A DNA stretch of 64,000 nucleotides, taken from contig JAPNXP010000012.1 of assembly GCA_028753945.1 (NCBI GenBank), forward strand, positions 124,001-188,000, in the 5' to 3' direction. Below, in pieces: positions 19,301 through 32,100 of the stretch. Each line of letters opens with the position of its first letter. Position 1 is the first letter of the stretch. Below the pieces are notes generated by a model. That model did no database searches. It was given only the letters and a program-made list of their open reading frames with translations, and was not told the DNA's origin. This DNA comes from Hexactinellida sp. DTS-2022 (Eukaryota; Porifera; Hexactinellida). The translations under genes were made by a program, and so were the position numbers.

Positions 19301-20038
19301 CCGAGCTGGAGGCTCTCTACGCCATGTTCAAGGAGAAAGAGAGGCTCCAGACAGAGGCCAAGCAGGTACTCGTTAACCCCGCTTATTATCCTAATTTAGC
19401 TGTTCCCGTAGATCCGTAAGGACCTGAAGCAGGCCGAGTCAGTGCAACAGATGGACGAGCTGAAGCGACGGAAGCGCGTGCTGAGACGCCTGGGGTATGC
19501 CAGTGCCAATGACGTCATCGAGATGAAGGGGCGAGTGGCCTGCGAGATCAGCAGCGGAGACGAGCTGCTGCTGACAGAGATGATATTCAACGGCGCCTTC
19601 AACTCCCTGACGCCCGAGCAGTGCGTGGCCATCCTGTCCTGCTTCGTGTTCCAGGAGAAGTGTGACGAGCAGGTGCAAGTGGCGGACAACCTCTCCGGGC
19701 CTCTCAAGCTGATGCAGCAGTGCGCCAGACGCATAGGCTCTGTCTCCGTGGAGGCTAAGATGACTGTGGACGAACAGGAGTACGTAAACTCCTTCAAGCC
19801 ACACCTCATGGACGTGGTGTACTTGTGGGCCAAAGGCTCTCACTTCGGAGACATCTGTAAAATGACGTCAGTGTTCGAAGGGAGCATAATTCGTTGCATG
19901 AGGCGATTGGAAGAACTGCTGAGAGAGATGGCTCAGGCTGCTAAAGCGATTGGCAATGAAGAGTTGGAGCAGAAGTTCACCGATGGGACTCTTAAGATTA
20001 AACGAGACATTGTGTTTGCAGCTAGTTTGTATTTGTGA
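16341..20038 (+). CDS. MTREX: MTREX / MTR4, nuclear exosome RNA helicase
   Basis: A five-exon gene: 16341-16619, 16900-18385, 18447-18708, 18756-19365 and 19412-20038. Exon 1 begins [13 protein letters not shown], matching human MADAFGDELFSVF; a phase-0 intron of 280 bp joins it to the helicase exon, which has no ATG of its own. MTR4 unwinds RNA for the nuclear exosome in TRAMP, NEXT and PAXT. Seen: a basic Gly/Arg-rich N-terminus; RecA1 with SAHTSAGKT (Walker A) and IFDEIHYM (motif II); FLSATIPNA; RecA2 with [15 protein letters not shown]; the arch region with its KOW part (QPGRMVKV); and a helical C-terminus ending [12 protein letters not shown] as in human. The last three introns are 61, 47 and 46 bp. 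Only 137 bp separate the stop from the HUWE1 start. Confidence 0.95.
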
Positions 20039-20175
20039 TAGAACAATGGTAAATATCGATATTAGTTATGGGCTGTAAGTTGACCCAGCAGCTAATTATT
20101 TCTCTTCAGTTTAGTGTTAGCATAATTAGGTTTTAAACGAGGACATCTGTCTTATTATTTTATGGGTTGCGAGTC

Positions 20176-23100
20176 ATGAAAATTGACAAGATTAAGCTAA
20201 AGAGAAACGTCAATGATTTGGTACGTTACTTCCATTTGTATAGAGTAATAACGCTAATTCTATTGTATCTCTCCAGCCTCAGGCCTGCAGAGACGTAATC
20301 CATCTCTTCAAATCATGTTCCGAGGAAACTCTGCTGTCAGGACTCAAACACACTTTCACGTGGAACTTCGGAAAGGTACAACTGACACACTATAACATGC
20401 TAGGTTATTACTTATTATTCTGTAGAGCGAGTTGTACCATTGGATCGACGTGCTGAACAGGTTCGACCAGATCCTGGCTGACTGCACACAGCTCCCCTTA
20501 GAGAACCCGCTCTACGAGCCGGAGAACATATTCCTCGTGCCGGACATAGCCGACCCTGAGGTCAATATCCTCATTACTGTTAATTATATTAGTTTGTCTC
20601 GTATTCAAGCTGTGTATTCTAATATAGAAGCGGGAGTTAGTTCTGCAGATACTCTCATTCACAGCTCTCCTAATCGAGAACGCGAATGCGAGACATATTT
20701 ACTACTCGATGGAGGTTTGTCTTATACTGCCGCTACTGCGTTTGATAGCCATTCAATTGGATTATAAAACTGTGTTTGTAGCATTTGATTGCTCTGCTCA
20801 CAAGCAACGACCTGGATGTAGTACTAGCCTCCCTAAACGTTATTTTTGTATTCAGGTAAGAACAAAAACATTCCTATTTGCATACAGTATTATTGTGTGT
20901 GTTAGCAAGCGGTGTCACTACATAAGCCGACTGCCCTCCTCCCAGAGGAATGCTCTTAACAACAGACTCGTGCACCTGGCAGAGTCCATGGGGGGAAAGG
21001 AGAGTGGGTTTGGTCTCTGCAAATTATCAACAGTATCAGATATACAAGTAGGTCTCATCCTGTGTACTTTGTAGCACATCTTATTTTTGTTATTTTTATA
21101 GCATTTTCCAGCTTCTGCTACTTCTGTACATTTTGAATTCGCCCCACTAGCTCCCTCTGATGAAGAGGTAAGTAATTTATTTAGAATTTGAATTATCTTA
21201 TATTTCTGTATGTGTTTTAGTTGGTGGATGGCAACCAAACAATACAACTGGACAACTTGTATAACGTATGTAAATTAGTTTATTGTAACTTTTGTGTTTC
21301 TACATTATCTCAATACTTAGTATTCAGAGAATCCTCAGCAAATATTGCAACATGTTCTTAAAACAGTCAAGATATCTCGACAGAAACAGGTATTTATTGC
21401 AGTCAGGTTAACCACTCGTATATCTTACTATTATTTATTTTCCTTTTAGTCTCACTTACTTTACAGAATTCAGAGAGCAATGCATTTCCCAAACTTTGAT
21501 TTGAGATGTCAGTGCATAGAGGCTCAGCTCATGGCCAAATCGATCCTCAGTAAGAACACGCGCATATATTAGTATACTCTAATGAATTTCAATTTATATG
21601 TACCCCCTCTAGTATACTCTTCATTCGTACCCGACTTCATACAGAGCTCAGTAGATCAAGGCCTCATAGAAGAGTTGGTAGAACTTTTGGAAATTGATTC
21701 TGACGATGATGTCATTATGGTACGAACGGGTTTTTATTAAATTCCTATATTTAGACTCTTGTACACTCTATCTTGTTTAGAAACTAAAAGCTTCTTCTTT
21801 TCGGAATCTCACAGCTCTCTTACAGCAAGAACGAGAGGAAAGGTATCTATAACTATAAGCTTTATAGATTTTATCTAATATTTGTTGTCTATTTAGGAAC
21901 AGCATTATAAACAAGATTATTTCCGCTCTGGACTGCCAGAATTATTACGGGTTCCTGGCCTCTCTAGTGAGGAAAATAATCAAGTCCATGATTGGTGAGT
22001 TTCTCAGCTGAAAGTATATTTAGTTTATTCAATCACTGTTTATTCTCTCTAGAAATGAATATCCTGTTGTACTCTCAGTCCTTCATCACTACCCTATTCT
22101 CATTCCTCTACCACATGGCGATCAATGAGCCAAGTAGGATACTGATTTGGTTCATTTGGTTCATTTACATTCCTTCGGTACATGACTATCTCTATGCTCT
22201 AGGTGCTACTGCCCTCATCGCCAGCGGGCATATCGAGTTCCTAATTCAAGTAATTTCCTGGAAAACAGACAACCCTCTTAACGTCTCAGTAAGTATTAAC
22301 ATACTGTTTATTTAACTCCTGTGCTTATATACTCGCACTTAGTTGGTGACACGGGCAGTTCGAGTTATAGACCTCCTCTCTACACTGGATATCCAGCCGA
22401 CTCAGGCCAAGTCTATTTGCGACATGCTTTTTGAGAGACTAGAGGTTAGTACGGGTACTCACTGATACTCTTGTGTTTATTTCTGACCACAGATGGAGAT
22501 GAAGATCTGTAGACGCGACGCGCCTCACGAGTTGCCAGCTGTTGTTCCCAAGGAGTCGGAGGGCACAGAGGAACCCAGTACAAGTGCGGACGCAGCGAAT
22601 AATGACAGCGAGGATACCAAAGAGGAGGCCAAAGAGGAGACCAGAGTTGAACCCATGGAGCTGGAGGAGCCCCAGTGCACCGTATCTTCAGAGGAGCTGC
22701 AACAGCTTTTGCTAGAAATGAGACAATCGAACCTGCAGTGTCTCCCTCAGAGATCTGCACTCATAAAGTCTCTTCTTAACTTCTTCAAGAAAGCCGCGTC
22801 CGATCTGTACTTCCCTGAGACACTCCGAAATCGTAAGTCTAGCCTAAGCAGCTGATTATACAGAGCTCTTAACTCTCTCTTTAGTTTGTGAGTCTCCGCT
22901 CCTGCCCCACCTCAAGCACATCATAAGTAATGTGGAGTACTACGGACCCACTCTATATCTACCAGGTAATTAGCACCGCATTAGCCTGCACACTACGCTT
23001 ACACTGTCTTCCTATAGCAACTGAGATTGTTACCAATTACATTCTCAATGAACCGTCGCACCTGACTCCGCTCCAGATGACAGGCCTGCCGGGGGTAGTT

Positions 23101-26100
23101 CTAAACTCCCTCCTACTCAAGTCTGTAAGTCACACAATCATACACACACTCATTAACTAACTTTCTAATAATTAGCTGAAGTACTTAGTCACTGCGTATT
23201 GAACCGATCTGGGGTCCGCTCGCCACATGCTCTTCTTTATCACCTTACCCATCACGATGCTTTCTAGTCTCTCTCTGTTTCCGCCCAACTTATCAACAAT
23301 GCTAGGATTCTCCCCCATCACTTTATTGATGATGGTTCGTATCTCCTGTGCGTCAGTTATCATTTGCAGACCGTCTTCTTCTACCATGTTAACAGGTCCC
23401 CGGCTGTCTCCGTTCAGAATAGCATCCAGCATAATATCGGCAGTCGCCTTGGTTACCCTCTTCTCGCAGTAGCACAGTCTCATCACACGGTGCAGCAGCT
23501 CTGGCGTTACTGTAGAGTCCTCCAGGCTGAGTTTATCCCGAGCCAAGACACCAACGATAAGTGTCATACTTTGGTAGATCAGTTTGGGATCAATTCTAGG
23601 CTCTAAACATGTAGTTTTCTCGAAGTATTCCAACAGTCCATCCTTTGTAATAAGATTTTCTGTCTCGTCTGCTCTCAGTCCGTAAGTTTGTCCAATTCTC
23701 AGTCTCTTGTCTCTTGGTAGTTCTACCATTCCTTTCCTCACTGCAGCAAGGTCGATGCAGTTGCCTATCTGCTCGCTGCTAACAGTATGGAAGCTATCTA
23801 ACTCGCTGTCTATAACCCAGATGCTAGGCAAATCGGGTTCCGGTATGAACCTATAGTCGGCCCCCCTCCCCTTCTCTCTCGTGGGGTACGTGACTGCCCG
23901 TATGTTATCGAACATACGCGTCTCCTCTTCTACCTCCCCTCCCGTCTCGTACACTCCTCTCTGTCGCTTTATCTCATAGGAAACCGCTTTGTTGATGAAG
24001 CTCGTGCCGGAGATATTCTTGATCTCCACTCTCGGCGCTGGTTTTCCGTTCTTATGCACAGACACATTAGCGTCAACCCTGAAAGACCCATCTTCCATTC
24101 TGCAGTCACAGACATTTAGAGTTTTCAGCAATAGCAATATCTCTTTAACGCAGGCCGCTGCTTCCTGTCCATTGCACATATCCGGGGCCGTTACGATCTC
24201 CATTAGCCCCACCCCAGCTCTGTTGTAGTCGAGCAGAGTCTCGTTGGAGCTCCCAACCACTATTTTAGCGCTGTCCTGCTCGAGATGGACCCTGCTTATT
24301 CTGACCTCAAAGCTACCTCGACGCTCGCTTTTGTCTGCTTGCATTGTTACTGTTATCTTTCCATCCTGTGCCAGCGGCACTCGTTGCTGCGTTATCTGGA
24401 ATCCGGCCGGGAGGTCTGGATAGAAGTAATGCTTCCTGTCGAAGGAAGAAACTGGGTTTATGGCACACTCTGTTGCTAATGCAGTCAGCAGGCCGTGCTC
24501 CACGCACTTCCTATTCAGCACTGGCAGCACTCCGGGTAGTGCTATGTCGAACAGATCGACACATGCGTTAGGGCCTCTATCGGAGCTGGTCCTTGCTTCT
24601 GAGAATAACTTTGTGTTCGAGTTGATCTGAGCATGAATCTCGAGACCTACCTTTGAAGTCCATACATTTTCTGTTGTGGATAATCTCCTTTGTGTTCTCC
24701 AAATCTCGAGCAATGTTTTCCTTTGCAACCGAATCATTCGACATAGAAACCACCCTCCCAGTATTCAGTGCACACCTGTGATTTGTGTATTGTATTTAGG
24801 GTCTGTAATAAGCTGTTTCTCCAGATCCCTCCCACTGTTGACATCCTGACGGCTCTGCCCAACATGCTGAGTGCTCTCTGTCTCAACGAGAGAGGGCTCA
24901 ACTACTTCCTGCTGTCCCAGCCCTTCGACAGGCTATTCTCAATCCTCATCAGCCCCGAGTACCTGGGCGCTATGCGGAAGAGAAAGAACGTGGATAACAA
25001 CATGACCACAGGTTCAATTTGAAATATTATCACCCTCCTTAGTTTATTATATATTCCCTCTAAGGCTTTGATGCTACTCCCTCAGTTCTGGGCTCCTCTA
25101 TGGACCAGCTGATCCGGCACCAGCCCACCCTCCGGAGCCACGTGTTCGACTCTCTGATAAAGCTGCTCGAGCGAATCCTGGACTACGGGACCGATCCTGA
25201 TTGGATCATTGTTCCGTTCAAGGGAGACGCTCTAGACGATGACGTCACGTCCTATCCTGAAGATGGAGCTGAGGACAACAGTCCCACCTTCTCTGAGAAT
25301 GTGACTCTCGAGAAACCCAAGATCGACCCAAGGTTTATACGATAGGGAGCAAGTATAAGAGTAGAATGAATTTATTGCGGTTATTTCTTTAGTAACCAAT
25401 CCTTGGAGAGGTCCAGACAGGTTCCCCTGATAGACTACATACTGAACGTGGTGAGTACCATTAGCACTTAGCACATTATTAATGATAAGACCATCATTGA
25501 TAGAGTATATTTTCTAGGTGCGTTTCATCTCGCACATCGTTGCAACAAAATCTTACAATGAGGATCATCTAAATGAGTTCCAGCAGAGAGGGGGCATATC
25601 TCTGTTACTCAAGATTCTATGTCTCCCAAACCTCCCACTCGACTTCTCTAACTCGCAAGTGCTAACCGTCATTCTAACCTCCATCAAGCAAATCATTGTG
25701 AGTGCACTTGTCTTAACATACGAACTTATTTAAGTGCCCTAACTCTCTTTAGGAAATTATGAAGAACCCTCAAGAGGTGCTAGAACTGATTCTATCACAG
25801 CACCTCTCTCAGCTGTTGGACACGCTATCGCCTCTCTACGAGACCTCTTCTATCGGTCTCAAATCCGTCCTCATGTCCTGCTCCCAGACGGACGAGTCTC
25901 CCTCCACTCACTCTCTCCTGCACCGGATGTGTATGACCCAGCACTTCATCTCGCTACTGGCTAACATACACAAAACTAATGTACGAGCTTCTTATAATTA
26001 TATAACTTTTGTTTATTCGTTTCTGTTCTTAGAATGAGGCTAGGATTATTAAGTATTTGAGTGTTTGGATAAAAGATGATAATTCTAAGCTCATACTGAA

Positions 26101-29100
26101 GCAGCTCTCCTTCCTACACAACTCTCTGTTCTGGGAGAGCGCGCTCCTGCTCAACGAGCCCGTCACTCCCCCCTCCCTCATACCAGCCACCTGTCCCGCC
26201 AAGGAGCGAGAGCGGCTGATACCGGACGACTCTTCTCTGCCCCTGCCAACCAACTCCTCTAACACCGGTGCCTATTATTATACTTATTAACTATTGTTAA
26301 TTTACAGCTGAGTTACACCTTGTATTATTCAGATGCGAGCAGCGAGCCTGTGGGAGATAGGAAGCCTCCTTCCAGCGTAATCAAGAAACTCAAGCCTTGC
26401 TTCCACGTCATTAGGCACCTCGGCAGCAACCTGACAGATCTGTTCACGCACTTGGTTAGGTTCTCATGCAACATCCCCGGTATTAGGAACAAGATGAATA
26501 GAAATGCGAAGGTATTTCTCCACGAGAACTGTCTTGAGATGGTCCGGGTGCTTGTAGAAATACTGAAGGATAAGCTCTTGTGGCAACCTAACTTCCCAGA
26601 CACTAAGTATGGAAGAGAGTGAGTGATCGGGGTACGAATAACTAATTGTAGTATTTAACTTTATCATTCGTTTAGCATCCTTCACTTGGTGAGATCCTGC
26701 CTTATAATCTCATCCTCCAACTTTCTGTTTGACGAGAGGAAGCACCCCTACTTCTTGATGCTGTCTGAGTTCGAGAAGGCTGGGGGTCTCCATGTTCTGG
26801 TTCAGTAAGTATAATTATATTCCCTTTCTGAACAGTCTACTTTAATCCACTCACTAGGCTATACGAACTGTCCTTCAACACGATCACACTCCCCTGTCAG
26901 GATTCGAACATGCTCACATTTCCATCCAGTAAGTAGCTAGATAGTCAGTCGCCTCAAACACATCCTATTACTGATAATTCTGTAGTTTCATGCGACAAAT
27001 GGCTAAGCGCCTGGCTGAACTTCGTAGAGAAGCTGTTGAATATTAACCTCGTTCTCCACTCTCAGAACATAATACTCCCCTTCAAGCCTGCGTCCTCTGA
27101 TGGCCAGAACCACCCGATGAAGCCCTACCAATTCGAGCCAGTTATCTTCCTAATCAATGCCCAGCAGGTGATACACTGGTCACTTCATTTGTAATAACAC
27201 CGCTTGTTAAATGCCCGTTTGTAGGTATTCATCGAGCCTCTGAAAGCCTCCTGGAAGCTGCTGAACAACCTCAAGTGCACCGGGAGTCTGGGGCTGCTGG
27301 AGCCGCACCTCACGCTGCTCTGCGGCTTCATTCAGGGGGAGAGCGTCCTCAAGGACAAGTTGGATCAGCTGAGCAAGAAGACCCCGGCTCAGTCGCAGGC
27401 TGTAGAGCAAGTGTTCGCTCCCAACCCTCTGCACCTGGAGAAAGTACAGGACTTGCCTTTATATTAAATATACCTTTTTATTGTAACATTTGTAGCTGAC
27501 TGAGATGGGATTCACCACTCAGCAGGCTACAAAGGCTCTGGAGTCTTGCAACAATAACATAGCACAAGCGCTGGACTGGATAATGAACCACCCAGTAGAG
27601 GTAATGCCCGCTTTAACCATTGAGTGTCAGTCAAGTAGCATTCTCTTAACAACTCTATTTTAGGAAGTTATGGACGGATTGACAGAGGAGGATCAAATGG
27701 CAAAGGCAATTGCACTTTCCTTAGACAAACAACAGATTGTAATACATTTACTAGAACTAAATTGTACTTGAATTATGATACGTATTATATCTAACTTTCT
27801 TTCAAAGGAGGAACAGCAAGAGGTACCTCCACCCAAGCTCCTCAGCTTACGAGATGACCCAGAGTTTATCGATGACGTCATATCTTGCTCTGCTCATCTC
27901 CTGAAGAAGATGCCACAGGCCGTACACCGCATAGTCCCCTTGTTCACTGTGATAACAGAAACCTGGGGCCCCAGTTACATCGAGCCTTCTCTGCATCTCA
28001 TTTTCAAGGAGTTTCATGATACAGCTCTTTTGCTGCAGGAGTCACCTAATGTTATCCCTATTTACCAACACCTCTACTCTCTGGTCTTATTGCTCATATT
28101 CCTATTTGAGGTATATTACGTTATTATTATCCTATTGAGTTCTCTGTTACTCCTTGTTACATGTAGCACCTCACGAACAATACACTCAGATGCACCGCTG
28201 GCTCTCCCATACAGGAACACTGCATTAACCTTCTGGGCTTAGCTGTACAACAGTTAGAAAACGATTCAACTATAACGATAGAGTAATTCTAATGCAAACT
28301 ATATAAATGTATTTACAGTAATAATAATACTGCTATTTGTTCTAGATGGCTCTCACCACTGATCCTCTTCATTGACCTTCTAGAGAAGCACTCTCAGATA
28401 ATTATCCACAAGGAACCCAGGCCCAAGGAGTGTTTAGCCTGGTCCTGGTTAAACTCCGGGACCTGGACTAAGTTCCTAATTCCAAACAGTAAAGCCATCA
28501 ACAAAGCCTTCTCTGAGGGAGCTCCCACTGTTACGTGAGTCCCCTTTATTGTGCTATTCTACACAGAAATTTACTGTATTCATATAGGGTACCTCTCGAG
28601 AAAAACAACAGATATATCATCAACTTCGAAACTATGACAATGGTAAGACTCCTTGGGTATCGTATTCCTAATACCCTATGTAATTCTATGTTTGTATAAA
28701 CCATATTATCGCTTCGTTGAGTTGTATTGCCTACTGAAGGATAGAGTTACAATTTCTTGTCTTTAGTCTTTTCTAATTAGTTGCATTGGTTATTACTTAT
28801 TTAATGGGTATTATTCGCAACAAATATGAAACTATTAATGAACAAACGTTTTGTATCAAAACTTGTAGGCTGTTCAGTCTCGTTAAATAGTTTAAGCACT
28901 GATGTCCGAGAGGTTAAGGAGTTGGACTCGAAATCCAATGGGCTCTGCCCGCGCAGGTTCGAATCCTGCTCAGTGCGTTCCTTTTTGCTTCTTTTCAGGA
29001 AAACTCATTCTCTTCAACAAAGATCTCAAAAACTTATTTTTCTGCGTTTGCTAAATTTTATTTGATCATGAACAGCGAAGTTTTTCCATTTTTCTTATTT

Positions 29101-32100
29101 CTTTCTTTTTATTCAGAAAGGAGTTGATCCCCATGGACAGCCTCGTCCAGTTCGATATTCCAAGATACCCGATGCTCCGAAGGAGGATGCTCCCGCGCCT
29201 AAATCGCCTGACAGCGAGACAGAAGTCGTGTCCAAAGATGTTCCTGAATCTCGTAAGTGATATCTAGTATAGCAGATTCTTTTGCAGCTGAGATACTCCC
29301 TATTGCTTGTATTATTCCTTATAGAAGGAGATCAAACGAAAGAACTAGCTAAAGCTCTCGGGCTGAGTTTTGACCAGAAAGTTAGACTCATTACGTATGT
29401 AAACATCATTCCTACATACCTCTTCGGCAGTTATTTATGTTTGTTGCATTTGACAGGTGCTGTGGTTCTATCCTTCAGTTTGTGAAGAACACCTCCCTGC
29501 TGCACTCAGTGCTGCAGCTCTCGATTAGACTCACCAGGGATTACCGCATAGCTCTCATATTCGGGGAATGCAAGGGCTACATCCACCTGTTCAACCTCAA
29601 GAAGGACATGCTATTCTCCGGCTTCCAAGCTCTCACGTCCGTCCTAATCAGACACTTGTTCGAATCGGAGAACGCGCTGCGCTACATGATGGAGAGCGCT
29701 ATTCGTATATCTCACCACTACCCATCTCCTGCCATGAACTCGATGCCCTATAGAATGGGGCGGCGGGGCAAGAACACCAAGGACCTGGACTCTCTCTTCC
29801 GCTCCATCGGCCCCATCTACAACAAGCATCCGGATATCTTCATGGAGATAGCCAGGGAGATATTCAAGCTGGACGAGTCGGACCATCAGCAGCACTTCGC
29901 GCCTGACTCTAGGAAGCAGGACTTTGTGAAACTGCTCCCCCGCAAGAAGCCCTGCACCTCGCTAGACAACGAGAGTCAAGAGGCGTTTATTAGAGATCTG
30001 CTGGAGCTGCTGTTGCTCAGGAATGACCAGTCTGACTCCAGTTCTTCCGCCTCCTCTCTTCTCCCGGGAACCTCCCTCGCACTGGACCCCCTGCTCTCCA
30101 GGAGCGCCAACATGCTACGCTTCCCCAGGAACAGGTTCCACCGTTTGACCGCCTGCACGGCCGGCATAAGAAGTGATCTCAGGTACAGGCTTACTCCTAT
30201 TTATACTTACACTGTGCAACCTATTCTGTATCAGCAGGTCTTTCCAGTTGCACAACATGATGATGGACATCGTAGACGAGGATATGGATATTGATGAGTT
30301 GTCGGAAATACAAACGCACTCGTTTCCCCTTCCTACTCCCCTGTCCATCGCTAAGGTCAATCCCAGCGAGCAGGCGATAATCAGCAAGTCCGGGATCCTC
30401 CGGCTGCTAGCAGAGCTGGTCACCAGCTTCCCCATGTGTGCCATATTTATCTGTCAGGAGAAGCTGCCGCATAACGGGGTACTGTTGTTGTTATTGATGT
30501 TATTGTTTGTGATATTATTGTTGCTATTATAGGAAACAACTGCTCTTACTTATATATTGGATAATCTGATTCATGAGTCAAAAGTGGCAAAGTCGTTCCT
30601 CCGAACGATCGGGGGCCTTGTGACGGCTAACTTTCCAGAGGTCCAGGTCCTGTTAATCACCGAGATGAAGCAGGCGATACTGCGTGTGTCGCAGCTGCCG
30701 GAGTGCCAGCTGAAGCATGTCAAGCTCAGAGCGCTCCTGGGCCTGATACACACCTTTCTGGTGGTGCCAGGGAAGGAGTACGTGCTCAACATAGCAAAGC
30801 TGATGGTGAAGAGGAATTTCTCTTCTGACATCGCCAAGATATTCCACAGCCTGGATCTGAATAGCTCCGAGCTCCCGGAAACAGCTAATTTTATTATTAA
30901 AACGATAGACGCATTAACAGGACTGCTTTACAAAACGCCTGGCCATCAGAATCAAGCCAAGAAAGCTAGCAAATCGACTGCAGACACCTCGGTTTGTATT
31001 ATAATAATATAGAGTTTTATAAACAATATTCATTTATTTCGCGTTTAGAGAGAGGACCAGCCAACTTCCGCGGGAGCTACTGCCGAGACAGAGCCTCCGG
31101 TTTCTACAACGGACCAGGCGACAAGCAGCAACCCCTTAGACGCGGGGGAAACAGCCAATAACAGTAAGTTACTTCCCACAAGATGAGGTCACTATTAACG
31201 TATTGTGCTAGCGTCAGCGGATGTTACTCTGAATGAACAAACAATCCAGGACCCTACCTACAGTGATATGATGATAGAGCTAAGCAGTATGAACAAGGTT
31301 GATGACCAGGAGAACGAAGGTACGACTGTACACACACCCCTCCCTCCCGCTCTAACCATCTATTATAGATCTCTACTTGACTGCGACTGCTGATGACCAG
31401 CACGACGATTCCGACAGCCGGTCCAGCTCCTCGGACCGCACGGGCGATAGCGAGAGCGACGAGACCATGGATGACACGGAGGAGCTCAGAGAAGGTCCTG
31501 ACAACTGTAATTCAGCGGGAGAGGAGTTGGACAATTACGATGGATTGGACGAGACTGTGGTAGGCGAGCATTTGGAGTCCAATGACGTCAGAGTGGTGAT
31601 CAACCTGTCCTCGCAGAACCTCGACGACTCGCACCACTCCTCTGTTGACGACGATACCTCGATAGACCTCAACGTCACGTCTCCTCACGATCTGACAGAG
31701 GATCCCGACAATCCCGTAACGGATGAGCTAGACAATGAAGGTACGTTGCTCCTCACTCTAGCGATCTCTCCTATTTATACTCTGTCTCAGATGACCATCC
31801 CCCGTCCGACGTGTTGCTGGGCTCCAGCAGCTCCAACGACGATCAGGACGAGATCCCCGATGACGTGGAGATAGAGTCCGACGTGTCGCAGGACAGCGAG
31901 GCTGAGACAGAGGAGATGAGCGAGGTGGTCACCATAATGGGACACACCATGGACTATGAGTCCCCCGCAGACCTGGATGAGCTCAACATGCAGGGTCTGT
32001 TGCAGTTGTTACATTAAAACTGTGCTGTGCTTTATTTATTGATGCCTGTAGATGATTTCATCCCAATTCTGAGACACCACTACTCCTTCAACAGGAATAT

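Larger units (their letters stand above)
28643..29116 (+). other. HUWE1 intron hosting a tRNA-Ser gene
   Basis: A 474 bp intron directly after the WWE-encoding exon (ends FETMTM), with the next exon beginning [15 protein letters not shown]. About ten times longer than the usual introns of this gene; it holds the tRNA at 28896-28977 and otherwise AT-rich filler. Confidence 0.85.

Noticed and set aside
28896-28977. tRNA-derived repeat (SINE) rather than a tRNA gene
   Set aside because: All stems pair perfectly, the variable arm is intact, a T-run terminator follows, and there is no tail or flanking repeat.
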